Assembly (NCBI GenBank): GCA_963830385.1
Contig: CAWHMD010000006.1
Span: 558,001-622,000 of the forward strand
Direction of reading: 5' to 3'
Length of the DNA stretch: 64,000 bases
DNA from: Bog-532 sp963830385
GTDB lineage: Bacteria > Actinomycetota > Actinomycetes > Streptosporangiales > Streptosporangiaceae
Shown here: positions 51,842 to 60,690 of the stretch, piece by piece
Layout: each line of letters begins with the position of its first letter
How positions within the stretch are numbered: the first letter of the stretch is position 1
Notes under the pieces: model-generated
Database searches by the model: none
Seen by the model: only the letters and a program-made list of their open reading frames with translations
Told to the model about the DNA's origin: nothing
Translations under genes and position numbers: made by a program

Positions 51842-53235
51842 GAATAGGTCTCCCCTGCGAGAAAAGTGAGCAGATCCTGCCGGGTGAGCAGGCCCGCGGG
51901 CTTGCCGTCCACGAACACCACGGCGGCCCCGGCCCCTTCCAGCGCGTGCACCACGTTGCTGACCGTCTCCCCGGAGCCGACGGTCGGCAGCGGCGGCGAC
52001 ATGTGCCCGCTGAGCGGGTCGCCCGGCTGCGCCTTCCCGGTGATCAGGGCGTCCAGCAGGTCCCGCTCCACGATCGAGCCGATCACCTCGGCCGCCGCCA
52101 CCGGTGGCTCCTCGTTCACCACCGGCAGCTGGGACACGTCGTACTCACGCAGCAGGTCGATGGCCTGGGCCACCGTCTCCCCCGGGTGCGCGTGCACAAA
52201 CTCCGGGATCTCCCGGCCCTTGCGCGCCAGCAGCACGTCGCTGACCAGCGGCTCGTCGGTCTGCGCGGACAGGAATCCGTAGTCCGCCATCCAGTCGTCG
52301 TTGAAGATCTTGGAGAGGTAGCCGCGGCCCCCGTCGGGCAGCAGTACCACGATCACGTCGTCCGGGCCGGCCCGGTGAGCGGCCTTCAGCGCGGCCGCGA
52401 CGGCCAGGCCGCTGGACCCGCCGACCAGCAGCGCCTCGTCCCGGGCGAGGCGGCGGGTCATCAGGAAGCTCTCCGCGTCGGTGACCGCGATGACCTCGTC
52501 ACAGATCTCCCGGTCGTAGGTGGCGGGCCAGATGTCCTCGCCCACGCCTTCGACCAGGTAGGGCCGGCCGGAGCCGCCGGAGTAGACCGAGCCCTCCGGG
52601 TCGGCGCCGATCACCCGCACCCGGCCGTCCGAGATCTCCTTCAGGTACCGGCCGGCGCCGCTGATCGTCCCGCCGGTGCCGACCCCGGCCACGAAGTGGG
52701 TGACCCTCCCGTCGGTCTGGGACCAGATCTCGGGCCCGGTCGACGCGTAGTGCGAGGCGGGGTTGTCGGGGTTGGCGTACTGGTCGGGCTGCCAGGCTCC
52801 CGGCAGCTCGGCCGCCATCCGGCGGGCCACGCTGTAATAGGAGTCGGGATGTTCCGGCGGCACCGAACTCGGGCAGACCACCACGTCGGCGCCGTAGGCC
52901 CGCAGCACGCTGATCTTGTCCTGTGCGACCTTGTCCGGGCAGATGAACACACACTTGTAGCCGCGCTCGGCGGCCACGATGGCCAGCCCGACGCCGGTGT
53001 TGCCCGACGTGGGCTCCACGATCGTGCCGCCGGCCTGGAGCAGTCCGGCCTTTTCGGCGGACTGGATCATGCGCAGGGCGATCCGGTCCTTGACCGAACC
53101 GCCCGGGTTGAAGTACTCGACCTTGGCGAGTACGTCCGGGCCGGGACCGGCCAGATGCAGGTCCCGGGTTACTTCACGAAGCCTGACGAGCGGGGTGTTA
53201 CCTACCGTCTGCGTCAGGGAGTCGTATACGTGCAT
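51838..53235 (-). CDS. cbs: Cystathionine beta-synthase
   Basis: A 465-aa PLP enzyme joining serine and homocysteine to cystathionine. PLP Lys49 is in NPGGSVKDRIA, with SGNTGVGLA and GTGGTISG. Two C-terminal CBS domains (about 340-465) follow, seen in VAQAIDLLREYDVSQLPV and VVHALEGAGAAVVFVDGKPAGLLTRQDLL. There is no heme-binding N-terminal extension. I chose ATG 53235 as the normal family start. It is the first gene of the cbs-metB operon, with a 189-nt gap to the divergent thiolase gene. No SAM riboswitch was recognised in the leader. Confidence 0.94.
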   Translation of the reverse strand: MHVYDSLTQTVGNTPLVRLREVTRDLHLAGPGPDVLAKVEYFNPGGSVKDRIALRMIQSAEKAGLLQAGGTIVEPTSGNTGVGLAIVAAERGYKCVFICPDKVAQDKISVLRAYGADVVVCPSSVPPEHPDSYYSVARRMAAELPGAWQPDQYANPDNPASHYASTGPEIWSQTDGRVTHFVAGVGTGGTISGAGRYLKEISDGRVRVIGADPEGSVYSGGSGRPYLVEGVGEDIWPATYDREICDEVIAVTDAESFLMTRRLARDEALLVGGSSGLAVAAALKAAHRAGPDDVIVVLLPDGGRGYLSKIFNDDWMADYGFLSAQTDEPLVSDVLLARKGREIPEFVHAHPGETVAQAIDLLREYDVSQLPVVNEEPPVAAAEVIGSIVERDLLDALITGKAQPGDPLSGHMSPPLPTVGSGETVSNVVHALEGAGAAVVFVDGKPAGLLTRQDLLTFLAGETYS

Positions 53236-53361
53236 GCTGCTCGCGATCCCTTGATAGGCCAGGGCCAACGGCCAGATGGCCGGCCCTCCTGGTACTCCTG
53301 GCTGACCCCGACGTTATCCGAACCACGGGCAACACGTGCACCTTGCCAGTGACGACGTAGG

Positions 53362-53375
53362 CTACTGATCAGTAG
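53362..53375. promoter_or_regulatory. Palindrome upstream of the thiolase gene
   Basis: CTACTGATCAGTAG is a perfect 14-bp palindrome 49 bp upstream of the thiolase ATG. It resembles operators of TetR-type fatty acid regulators in shape, but no such regulator is adjacent. Confidence 0.55.
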
Positions 53376-53424
53376 TAGGTGGCCGCTCAGCAATAGCGGG
53401 CCACGCACCAAGGAGGCGGATGCC

Positions 53425-54645
53425 ATGCCGGAGGCCGTTGTCGTCGCGACGGCTCGATCCCCGATCGGCCGTGCGTTCAAGGGTTCCATGACCACCATCA
53501 GGCCGGACGACCTGACGGCCCAGATCATCACGGCCGCGCTGGCCAAGGTGCCCCAGCTCAACCCGGACGACATCGACGACCTGCTGCTCGGCTGCGGGCT
53601 GCCGGGTGGCGAGCAGGGCTTCAACATGGCCCGGGTGGTGGCGGTGCTGCTCGGTCACGACAACCTGCCCGGCACCACGGTGACGCGGTACTGCTCGTCC
53701 TCGCTGCAGACCACCCGGATGGCGTTCCACGCGATCAAGGCGGGCGAGGCCGACGTGCTGATCTCCGCGGGCGTGGAGACCGTCAGCCGGTTCGCCAACG
53801 GCAGCAGCGACTCCTGGCCGGACACGCACAACGCGGAGTTCGCCGACGCGGAGACCCGGACCCAGCAGAGCGCCGAGGCCGGCGCCGGTCCCTGGCACGA
53901 CCCGCGCGAGGACGGCAACATCCCCGACATCTACATCGCGATGGGCCAGACCGCGGAAAATGTAGCCGGGCTGAAGGGGATCAGCCGGGCCGAGCAGGAC
54001 GAGTTCGGTGTGCGCTCGCAGAACCTGGCCGAGAAGGCCATCGCCGACGGCTTCTGGCAGCGGGAGATCATCCCGGTCACGCTGCCCGACGGCACCACCG
54101 TGGCCAAGGACGACGGCCCCCGGGCGGGCACCACGCTGGAAAAGGTGTCGCAGCTCAAGCCGGTCTTCCGGCCGGACGGCACGGTCACGGCCGGCAACTG
54201 CTGCCCGCTGAACGACGGCGCGGCCGCGGTGATCATCATGAGCGATACCAAGGCGGCCGAGCTGGGCATAACCCCGCTGGCCCGGATCGTGTCGACCGGC
54301 GTGACCGCCCTGTCGCCCGAGATCATGGGCCTCGGCCCGGTCGAGGCGTCCCGGCAGGCGCTGGGACGGGCGGGCATGGCCATCAGCGACATCGACCTGG
54401 TGGAGATCAACGAGGCGTTCGCGGCTCAGGTCATCCCCTCCTACCGCGAGCTCGGCATCGACCTCGACCGGCTGAACGTGAACGGCGGCGCGATCGCCGT
54501 CGGCCACCCGTTCGGCATGACCGGGGCGCGGATCACCACCACCCTGCTCAACAGCCTGGCGTTCCACGACAAGACGCTGGGACTGGAGACCATGTGCGTC
54601 GGCGGTGGCCAGGGTATGGCCATGGTGGTCGAAAGGCTTTCCTGA
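53425..54645 (+). CDS. fadA: Acetyl-CoA C-acyltransferase (thiolase)
   Basis: A 406-aa thiolase with the nucleophilic Cys90 in VTRYCSSSLQ, the NEAFA motif, His in GGAIAVGHPFG and the second catalytic Cys in METMCVGGGQG written as ETMCVGGGQG at about 392. It catalyses the last step of beta-oxidation or acetoacetyl-CoA formation. In mycobacteria a homologue (FadA3, Rv1074c) lies close to cbs, the same neighbourhood as here. ATG 53425 follows AAGGAGGCGG. No hydratase/dehydrogenase subunit gene is adjacent. Confidence 0.94.
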   Translation: MPEAVVVATARSPIGRAFKGSMTTIRPDDLTAQIITAALAKVPQLNPDDIDDLLLGCGLPGGEQGFNMARVVAVLLGHDNLPGTTVTRYCSSSLQTTRMAFHAIKAGEADVLISAGVETVSRFANGSSDSWPDTHNAEFADAETRTQQSAEAGAGPWHDPREDGNIPDIYIAMGQTAENVAGLKGISRAEQDEFGVRSQNLAEKAIADGFWQREIIPVTLPDGTTVAKDDGPRAGTTLEKVSQLKPVFRPDGTVTAGNCCPLNDGAAAVIIMSDTKAAELGITPLARIVSTGVTALSPEIMGLGPVEASRQALGRAGMAISDIDLVEINEAFAAQVIPSYRELGIDLDRLNVNGGAIAVGHPFGMTGARITTTLLNSLAFHDKTLGLETMCVGGGQGMAMVVERLS

Positions 54646-54828
54646 CCGGGGTTTCCGCCGGGCGGCCCGGTGCTCCCCGCCCGGCGGAAACAGCACGAGC
54701 AGGACAGCGGCACGACAGACCGGATTCACCTGGCATTAGGGAAAGGTTGCTCCTGGGTCTTGTCAGCTGGCGGCCTCTGGGGCAGGCTCACAGCAAGAGG
54801 CTTAAGGCTTCACCCCTGGAGGTGCCAA

Positions 54829-55062
54829 TTGCCGCTGACTCGCTCCCTGGAGACGCACAAGAACTTGATCGCCCGCATACCACGCGTCACAGGTAGTGAC
54901 CTTCGAGAGTGGTTCGTACGTCTTGAATCCGGCCCCGCCTTCCTGCGCTGCGATGAGCGCGCGAACTGGCTGGCCGATGAGCACGGTATCTCACACGGCT
55001 ACGCGAACGCCATCGTCCACGAGTGGGAGATGCGCCGCCGCATGCGGCTGAACAGCGTCTGA
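54829..55062 (+). CDS. Small DUF4287-like protein
   Basis: A 77-aa protein whose pattern (SLETHKNLIARIPRVTG..LREWF, LRCDERANWLADEHGISHGYANAIVHEWEMRRR) matches a small actinobacterial DUF4287-type family from memory. The start is TTG 54829, set by GGAGGT 5 nt upstream; the longer frame has no support. The family is uncharacterised, with the second half resembling a helix-turn-helix-like HGxSHGYANAIV segment. It lies alone between the thiolase and PPOX genes on the same strand. Confidence 0.72.
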   Translation: MPLTRSLETHKNLIARIPRVTGSDLREWFVRLESGPAFLRCDERANWLADEHGISHGYANAIVHEWEMRRRMRLNSV

Positions 55063-55110
55063 CATTAGGCCTGACGCTGACGCCGCCCGCTATCTGACAG
55101 ACTGGGCCGC

Positions 55111-55521
55111 ATGAGCCCAGAGCAAGCTCTGCAGTTTCTGCGCGACCATCATCACGCCGTCCTGGCTACGCTCCGATCCGATGGCCTGCCGCAGATGTCG
55201 CCTGTGACCTGCGCGGTCGACGACGAGGGCCGGATCCTGATCAGCACCAGGGAGCCGGCGGTCAAGACCCGCAATCTGCGTCGCAACCCGTTCGCTTCGG
55301 TCTGCGCCTTCACCGACCCGTTCTACGGTCCGTGGGTGCAGGCCGAAGGGACGGCGGAGGTCATCGCGCTCCCGGACGCCATGGACCTTCTCATCCAGTA
55401 CTATCGCCTGGCCTCCGGGGAGCACCCGGACTGGGACGAGTACCGGGCCGCCATGGAGCGCGACCGCCGGGTCATCGTCCGGGTGACGGTCACCCGGGTG
55501 GGCCCCTCGGTGAGTGGCTGA
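55111..55521 (+). CDS. PPOX-class F420/FMN-dependent protein
   Basis: A 136-aa split-barrel flavin-binding protein. HHAVLATLRSDGLPQMSPVTCAVDDEG and ISTREPAVKTRNLRRNP are typical of the PPOX F420-dependent group (Rv1155-like), which reduces cofactors or small molecules with F420H2 or FMN. The start is ATG 55111, without a clear ribosome site. It is a stand-alone gene beginning 48 nt after the DUF4287-like gene. Confidence 0.9.
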   Translation: MSPEQALQFLRDHHHAVLATLRSDGLPQMSPVTCAVDDEGRILISTREPAVKTRNLRRNPFASVCAFTDPFYGPWVQAEGTAEVIALPDAMDLLIQYYRLASGEHPDWDEYRAAMERDRRVIVRVTVTRVGPSVSG

Positions 55522-56015
55522 ATTCCGGCCTGCATCCACAGCGGCCGGGCCGATTCCCGGCCGGCGGTTGATCCCCGGTTGGCCCAATGGTAAATGGCCG
55601 TTAACCAGACTGCCTCATGGCCAACTGCCGAGTCGAGGGTGGGCAACGCAATCAGCGGCCGATTCCCCGAGTTGATCCGCGGCCGTGGCTGATTTCGTGG
55701 CCGGCTCCGCCCTCGGCGGCCGATTCCGCAGTTGCCCCCACGGCCAGGTGCTGATAATGGCGCTGGTGTCCCCGGTCTCCGATTTGCGGCGTTGAGACCC
55801 TGCCCGCACCGCATAGGGAATTGATCCCGGAAACTTATTTTTCAAGATCGTTAAGCAATCCCCGGGTGCCAGCCGTCCCCGAATGCAAGGACATCTGCAC
55901 GTGCAATAGGCAATACCCAGCCGCCGTGGCGAACCGGTGCGCCACGGCGGCTCCCCACCACGAAACCGGTTGTCCCAGCTGGGACCCGGGTAAATGGTTA
56001 CGCCAATAACAAGGG
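55522..56015. repeat. Gene-free interval with degenerate GGCCGATTCC repeats
   Basis: GGCCGATTCC occurs at 55548, 55657 and 55718. The first two are each followed within about 15 nt by a GTTGATCC-like segment, and the third by GTTGCCCC, with CGGCC at the unit end. The rest becomes visibly less GC-rich towards 56000. No gene was supported here. Confidence 0.55.
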
Positions 56016-56089
56016 TGCCCCCGGTCGGACTCGAACCGACACTAGCGACCCTTTTAGGGGGGCGGCCTCTGCCCTTGGGCTACGGGGGC
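56016..56089 (-). tRNA. Atypical tRNA or tRNA pseudogene
   Basis: A 74-nt sequence folds as a cloverleaf: acceptor stem GCCCCCG/CGGGGGC with discriminator A, U8-A9, D stem GCC/GGC, and T arm GTCGG-TTCGAGT-CCGAC. The anticodon arm is abnormal. The best stem (GCCCC/GGGTC, one C-U mismatch) leaves loop CCTAAAA, so 34-36 would be UAA and position 33 is C instead of U. Restoring U33 gives AAA with a poor stem. Overall resemblance to actinobacterial tRNA-Arg(CCU) is also present. No 3' CCA is encoded. Confidence 0.6.
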
Positions 56090-56431
56090 TGGCCAATAAT
56101 ACCCCGCAATTCTTCATAATCGAAGGCTAGTCATATTCGGACCGGCGCGTATCTTGGAGTGGGCCAATTCAATTAGGCATTGCGGCGTGTCGGGTGCAGA
56201 GTGTAACCACAGCGTCGATCAATATAAACGCTGCGTAACCGAACTGCCGCATTGATGACGCCCAAGGCCTTGCGTACATCAATTCAGAGCAAATTTCACA
56301 ACCAGCCATTGGCGCGCTTACCAGGCACAATGCATTCCGCTCGGGCAGCCGCACGGCTGAACCATGAAATATAGATATAAAACGGTCGCCGCGTGGATCG
56401 CGTCTCGGCTAAGTCCCATTCGTCCCACCTG
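56090..56431. other. AT-richer gene-free interval beside the tRNA
   Basis: Visibly richer in A and T than the rest of the window. Short frames (for example 56169-56354) lack ribosome sites and family resemblance. No transposase, integrase or att-like repeat was seen. Confidence 0.5.
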
Positions 56432-57346
56432 TCACTTTGATGGGGATGTGGGGGAATCGAGTGGGAGTGGTGGGCCGAGGCCGGAGTACTCACGGGCGCG
56501 GCGGAAGACTGCGTCGAGCATGTCCGGGGTGACGCGGCCGGTGAAGGTGTTCTGCTGGCTGGGGTGGTAGCAGCCGAGCAGCAGCAGCGGCGCGGCCGGC
56601 CCGGCCGAGCCGGCCGGGCTGACCTCGGCTTCGGCGGCGTGGCCGAACGGGGGGCGGCGGCGTGGGAGGGCGAAGCCGGTGGCGCGCAGCATCGGCCAGG
56701 CCGACTGCCAGGCGAAGCCGCCCAGGCAGACGACCACCCGGGCCGACGGGGTGATCCGCCGGAACTCCTCGACCAGCCAGGGCGCGCAGGTGTCACGCTC
56801 GTCCGGGGTGGGCTTGTTGGCGGGCGGGGCGCAGCGGACGGCGGCCACCATGCGCGAGTGCAGAAGCCGCTGGCCATCGCCGGCGTGGACGCTGACCGGG
56901 CTGGCGGCGAGGCCACAGCGGTACAGCGAGGCGAACAGGAAGTCGCCGCTGCGGTCGCCGGTGAACACCCGGCCGGTCCGGTTACCGCCGTGGGCGGCCG
57001 GGGCGAGGCCGAGGATCACGATCTGCGGCTCGTCGTCGCCCCAGCCGGGGATGGGCCGTCCCCAGTACTGCTCGCCGGCGAACGAGCGGCGCCGGACCCG
57101 GGCCACCTCCTCGCGCCACTCGACCAGGCGGGGGCAGGCCCGGCAGACCGACTGACGGGCCACCAGTTCGGGCAGGGTGGGGGCGCCGGCCGCCAGCTCG
57201 CGGACCTCGGCGGCGCCGTGGGCGACCGGGGTGGCAGCGGTGGCCGGGTCCCCGGGCCAGCCCGTCCCGGGCGCTACCGGGCCGCGAGTGGCCTCTGAGG
57301 CCGCCGGGGTGCCCGGGGCGTCCGGGGCGTCCGGGGCGGGGATCAT
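56432..57346 (-). CDS. Family 5 uracil-DNA glycosylase (UdgB type)
   Basis: A 304-aa iron-sulfur uracil-DNA glycosylase. Motif GLAPAAHGGNRTGRVFTGDRSG is typical of family 5, with HPSQQNTFTG as the second active-site motif. Cluster cysteines are suggested by CRACPRL and the Cys pair in VRCAPPANKPTPDERDTCAPWL. It removes uracil and related deaminated bases, and family 5 also handles hypoxanthine. The first 60 residues are a low-complexity Pro/Ala-rich extension. ATG 57346 overlaps the ppx stop (ATGA), placing it last in the eno-ftsB-DUF501-ppx operon. Confidence 0.92.
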   Translation of the reverse strand: MIPAPDAPDAPGTPAASEATRGPVAPGTGWPGDPATAATPVAHGAAEVRELAAGAPTLPELVARQSVCRACPRLVEWREEVARVRRRSFAGEQYWGRPIPGWGDDEPQIVILGLAPAAHGGNRTGRVFTGDRSGDFLFASLYRCGLAASPVSVHAGDGQRLLHSRMVAAVRCAPPANKPTPDERDTCAPWLVEEFRRITPSARVVVCLGGFAWQSAWPMLRATGFALPRRRPPFGHAAEAEVSPAGSAGPAAPLLLLGCYHPSQQNTFTGRVTPDMLDAVFRRAREYSGLGPPLPLDSPTSPSK

Positions 57347-58305
57347 GAGCCTGTGACCGGGTCCGGGGTGGCCGTGGACCAGGCGATCCCATCCAGGATG
57401 TCGTGCTCGCTGACCAGCACCTCGGCAAATCCGAGCTGGATCATGATCCGGTCCAGGATCAGGGCCCCGCCGCCGATGACGTCGATGCGGCCCGGGTGCA
57501 TGACCGGGATGCGGGCCCGCTCGGCATGGGTCTGGGCCAGCAGGCGAGTGGCGACCTCGTGGACCTGGCCCGCGCTGATCTGCGCGTGGTGCAGCCGCTC
57601 GGGGTCGTAACCGGGCAGGTCCAGCGCTATCCCGGCCACCGTGGTGACCGAGCCGGCCAGCCCGACCAGGGTGCGGGCCTGGCGTGCGTCGACCACCGCG
57701 GCCGCGCGGGCGATGGCCGCGTCGATATCGGCGGTGGCCGCGGTGACCTGCGCGGCCGTCGGCGGGTCGGCCCGCAGGTGCCGTTCGGTCATCCGCACAC
57801 AGCCGATGTCGACGCTGAGCGCGGAGGTGACCTCGCCGCCGGCCCCGAGCACGAACTCGGTCGAGCCGCCGCCGATGTCGGTGACCAGGTACGGGGACGG
57901 CACCCGGGACCCGAGCTCGGCGGTGGCCCCCAGGAACGACAGCCGGGCCTCCTCGTCGCCGCTGAGCACCTCCGGGCCGGCGCCGAGGACCTCGGTGACC
58001 CGGCCGACGAACTCGCCGGCGTTGGCCGCGTCCCGGGTGGCGCTGGTGGCCACCATCCGGACCGCCTCGGCGCCGCGGTCCCTGATCAGCGCCGCGTAGT
58101 CGCCGAGCGCCTTCAGCGTGCGGTCCAGCGCCTCGGGGGCCAGCCGGCCGGTGGTGTCGACGCCCTGGCCCAGGCGGACGATCTCCATCCGCCGGTCGAT
58201 GTCGGTGAGCGTGGCCGGTGTCGCGGCGGTGGCCGGGTCCACGTCGGCGATGAGCAGCCGGATCGAGTTGGTGCCGCAGTCGATGGCGGCTACGCGGCGG
58301 GTCAT
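57343..58305 (-). CDS. ppx: Exopolyphosphatase/guanosine pentaphosphatase (Ppx/GppA)
   Basis: A 320-aa ASKHA-fold phosphatase with DCGTNSIRLL at the N-terminus (phosphate 1), DIGGGSTEFVLG (phosphate 2, about 144-155), AGSVTTVAGI and the terminal GGGALILDRI. It is of the short actinobacterial form (mycobacterial Rv1026/Ppx2-like), acting on polyphosphate or pppGpp. ATG 58305 overlaps the DUF501 stop as TGATG. The conserved order eno-ftsB-DUF501-ppx suggests linked expression of glycolysis, division and polyphosphate functions. Confidence 0.93.
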   Translation of the reverse strand: MTRRVAAIDCGTNSIRLLIADVDPATAATPATLTDIDRRMEIVRLGQGVDTTGRLAPEALDRTLKALGDYAALIRDRGAEAVRMVATSATRDAANAGEFVGRVTEVLGAGPEVLSGDEEARLSFLGATAELGSRVPSPYLVTDIGGGSTEFVLGAGGEVTSALSVDIGCVRMTERHLRADPPTAAQVTAATADIDAAIARAAAVVDARQARTLVGLAGSVTTVAGIALDLPGYDPERLHHAQISAGQVHEVATRLLAQTHAERARIPVMHPGRIDVIGGGALILDRIMIQLGFAEVLVSEHDILDGIAWSTATPDPVTGS

Positions 58306-58819
58306 CAATCGTCCTCCGTGTCGTCGGGCCCCGGCAGGCAGGAGCCGCCAGGCCCACCAGGGCCGGCCGCGTCGGCCGCCTCCCGGCCGAACGGGTTCGC
58401 GCCGGGTACCGCCAGCTCGTGCGCGACCAGAGCGTGCAGGCACTTCACGCGGGTGGGCATGCCGCCGGCGGTCTGGGTGCCGTCCGGCAGCGGCGCGACC
58501 CCGGCCGCGGTGGCTGCGTCCTGCCGCCGCGTCACGTAGTCCTGGTGCGCGGCGGCGTAGGCCGCCCGCAGGCCGGCGTCATCGGCCAGCCGGGCGGTCA
58601 TCGTCCGCATCAGGCCCGCCGCCTCCAGCCTGCTGATCGCGGCGGCCGCCCGGGGGCAGGTCAGGTAGTACAGCGTCGGGAACGGGGTGCCGTCCGGCAG
58701 CCGGGGCGCGGTCTCCACCACGTCCGGCTGGCCGCACGGGCAGACGTGGGCGACCGCCCGCAGCCCGCGCGGGGCCGGCCGAGCTGGGCGGTCACCACCG
58801 CCTCGGTCGCAGCATCCAT
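58305..58819 (-). pseudogene. DUF501 gene with a one-base frameshift near the 5' end
   Basis: From ATG 58819, which overlaps the ftsB stop, the frame reads MDAATEAVVTAQLGRPRAG and then drifts into nonsense. One frame over, the sequence continues as RGLRAVAHVCPCGQPDVVETAPRLPDGTPFPTLYYLTCPRA and the rest of a DUF501 protein to 58305. Adding one C to the CCCC run (GGGG on the plus strand, 58771-58774) would give the normal QLGRPPRGLRAVAH. The remainder is intact, so a homopolymer sequencing error or slippage is likely. DUF501 proteins are uncharacterised, with a conserved CPCG pair. Confidence 0.85.
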
Positions 58820-59265
58820 CACTTGCCCGTGGTCTGGTCCGCCTTCTGGACCGATCCCCACAGCTTGGAGTACCACGAGGCCGGCGTCGGGGCGTGCTGC
58901 GTGGTGGCGTCGGGCGCCGGGCTGCTGCCGACGATCACGTAGCACTTCTCGGTGGGCATGCAGTAGTGCAGCTGGTCGCGCGCCTGCTGCTCGATGTAGC
59001 TGGGCTCGGACAGCTTCTGCTGCTCGGCCTGCAGGCTCTTCACCTGCTGGGACAGCGACTGCTGGGTGGCCAGCAGCTGATCGATCTGGCGCCGCTGCCC
59101 GATGTACTCCCGGACCGGATAGGCCAGGCTGAGCGCGATCGCGCACATCACCACGGCCAGCAGCGCCGCCCGCCCCGTCAGCTTCGTCGGCCGCAGCTGC
59201 GGCCGGCCCGGACGGGGCGGGCTGGGTGGCGATGGTGGGCGCGAGGCCCGGTCCGGGTCCGCCAT
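58819..59265 (-). CDS. ftsB: FtsB/DivIC-type septum formation initiator
   Basis: A 148-aa bitopic membrane protein: a proline-rich cytoplasmic N-terminus, a transmembrane helix (about 32-50, AALLAVVMCAIALSLAYPV), then an extracytoplasmic coiled coil (about 52-88, QIDQLLATQQSLSQQVKSLQ). The family's short conserved segment YIEQQARDQLHYCMPTEKCYV follows. It works with FtsL and FtsQ in the divisome. Its start overlaps the eno stop and its end overlaps DUF501, consistent with one operon. Confidence 0.93.
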   Translation of the reverse strand: MADPDRASRPPSPPSPPRPGRPQLRPTKLTGRAALLAVVMCAIALSLAYPVREYIGQRRQIDQLLATQQSLSQQVKSLQAEQQKLSEPSYIEQQARDQLHYCMPTEKCYVIVGSSPAPDATTQHAPTPASWYSKLWGSVQKADQTTGK

Positions 59266-60548
59266 CAGGCCCGTTCCGCGAACCTCGGGTAGGCGCTGGC
59301 GCCGGCGTAGACGGCCGCGTCATCGAGCAGCTCCTCGATCCGGAGCAGCTGGTTGTACTTGGCCACCCGCTCGCCCCGGGCCGGCGCCCCGGTCTTGATC
59401 TGCCCGCAGTTGGTGGCCACGGCCAGGTCGGAGATGGTGGTGTCGTCGGTCTCGCCGGACCGGTGGCTGATGATGCAGGTGTAGCTGGCCCGCTGGGCGG
59501 CGGCCACCGCGTCCAGCGTCTCGGTGACCGTGCCGATCTGGTTGAGCTTGACCAGCAGCGAGTTGGCCGCCTTCTCCTCGATACCGCGGCGCAGCCGTAC
59601 CGGGTTGGTCACGAACAGGTCGTCGCCGACCAGCTGGACCTGGTCGCCGACCGTCGCGTTCAGCTCCACCCAGCCCGCCCAGTCCTCCTCGGCCAGCGGG
59701 TCCTCGAGCGAGACGATCGGGTAGGTGCTGACCCAGTCCCCGTAGATCGCGGCCATCTCGGCCGAGGACTTGGCCGAGCCTTCGAAGTTGTAGCCGCCGT
59801 CGCCGTAGAACTCGGTGGCGGCGGCGTCGATGGCCAGCGCGATATCCCGGCCGGGGGTGAACCCGGCCTTGCCGATGGCCTCCACGATCAGGTCGAGGGC
59901 GGCCCGGTTGTTTGCCAGGTCGGGGGCGAACCCGCCCTCGTCGCCCACGCCGGTGGACAGCCCGTGCTGCTTCAGCACCGACTTGAGGGCCTGGTAGGTC
60001 TCTGCCCCCCAGCGCAGCGCGTCCTCGTAGGTGGACGCGCCGATCGGGGTGATCATGAACTCCTGGATGTCCACGCTATTGTCGGCGTGCGCGCCGCCGT
60101 TCAGGATGTTCATCATCGGGACCGGGAGCACGTGCGCGTTGGGGCCGCCCAGGTAGCGGAACAGCGGCAGGCTGGCCGAGTCGGCGGCCGCGCGGGCCAC
60201 CGCGATCGAGACGCCGACGATGGCGTTCGCGCCGAGCCGGGACTTGTCCGGGGTCCGGTCGAGGTCGATCATGGCCTGGTCCACCAGCCGCTGGTCGTCG
60301 GCCTCGTGGCCGAGCAGCTCGGGCTGGATCTCGTCGATCACGTTGGCTACGGCGCGGGTGACGCCCTTGCCGCCGAACTCGTCACCGCCGTCGCGCAGCT
60401 CTACCGCCTCGAAGGCGCCGGTCGAGGCTCCGCTGGGCACTCCCGCCCGTCCGATCGTCCCGTCGTCCAGGGCGACCTCGACCTCAAGGGTCGGGTTCCC
60501 CCGGGAGTCCAGGATCTGCCTGGCATGGATTGCTTCGATCGAGGCCAC
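59265..60548 (-). CDS. eno: Enolase
   Basis: A 427-aa enolase converting 2-phosphoglycerate to phosphoenolpyruvate. RQILDSRGNPTLEVEV, the loop PSGASTGAFEAVELRDG, GGAHADNSVDIQEFM, metal ligands in AIDAAATEF, SLEDPLAEEDW and LVGDDLFVTN, the catalytic Lys in LLVKLNQIGT and SHRSGETDDTTI are all intact. The start is GTG 60548, with GAGGAG 7 nt upstream. It is the first gene of the minus-strand operon eno-ftsB-DUF501-ppx-udg and divergent from galE with a 142-nt gap. Confidence 0.98.
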   Translation of the reverse strand: MASIEAIHARQILDSRGNPTLEVEVALDDGTIGRAGVPSGASTGAFEAVELRDGGDEFGGKGVTRAVANVIDEIQPELLGHEADDQRLVDQAMIDLDRTPDKSRLGANAIVGVSIAVARAAADSASLPLFRYLGGPNAHVLPVPMMNILNGGAHADNSVDIQEFMITPIGASTYEDALRWGAETYQALKSVLKQHGLSTGVGDEGGFAPDLANNRAALDLIVEAIGKAGFTPGRDIALAIDAAATEFYGDGGYNFEGSAKSSAEMAAIYGDWVSTYPIVSLEDPLAEEDWAGWVELNATVGDQVQLVGDDLFVTNPVRLRRGIEEKAANSLLVKLNQIGTVTETLDAVAAAQRASYTCIISHRSGETDDTTISDLAVATNCGQIKTGAPARGERVAKYNQLLRIEELLDDAAVYAGASAYPRFAERA

Positions 60549-60690
60549 CGCTGGCTCCTCATGTCCTGTTCTGGAGGGTGTGCGTTAAGTCCGCCTTCGA
60601 GCCTAGTGGAGCCCGCACCTCCGCCGCACCGGCCACGCCGGCTCCCGGTAAGCTCCCAGGGGTCAGCAGGGCGGAAACGGGGAGCGGGGT

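Noticed and set aside
53236..53424. SAM riboswitch upstream of cbs-metB
   Set aside because: No conserved SAM-riboswitch core recognised; the interval holds only a short palindrome on the thiolase side.
56169..56354. 61-codon minus-strand frame near the tRNA
   Set aside because: No ribosome site, no homology recognised, atypical composition.
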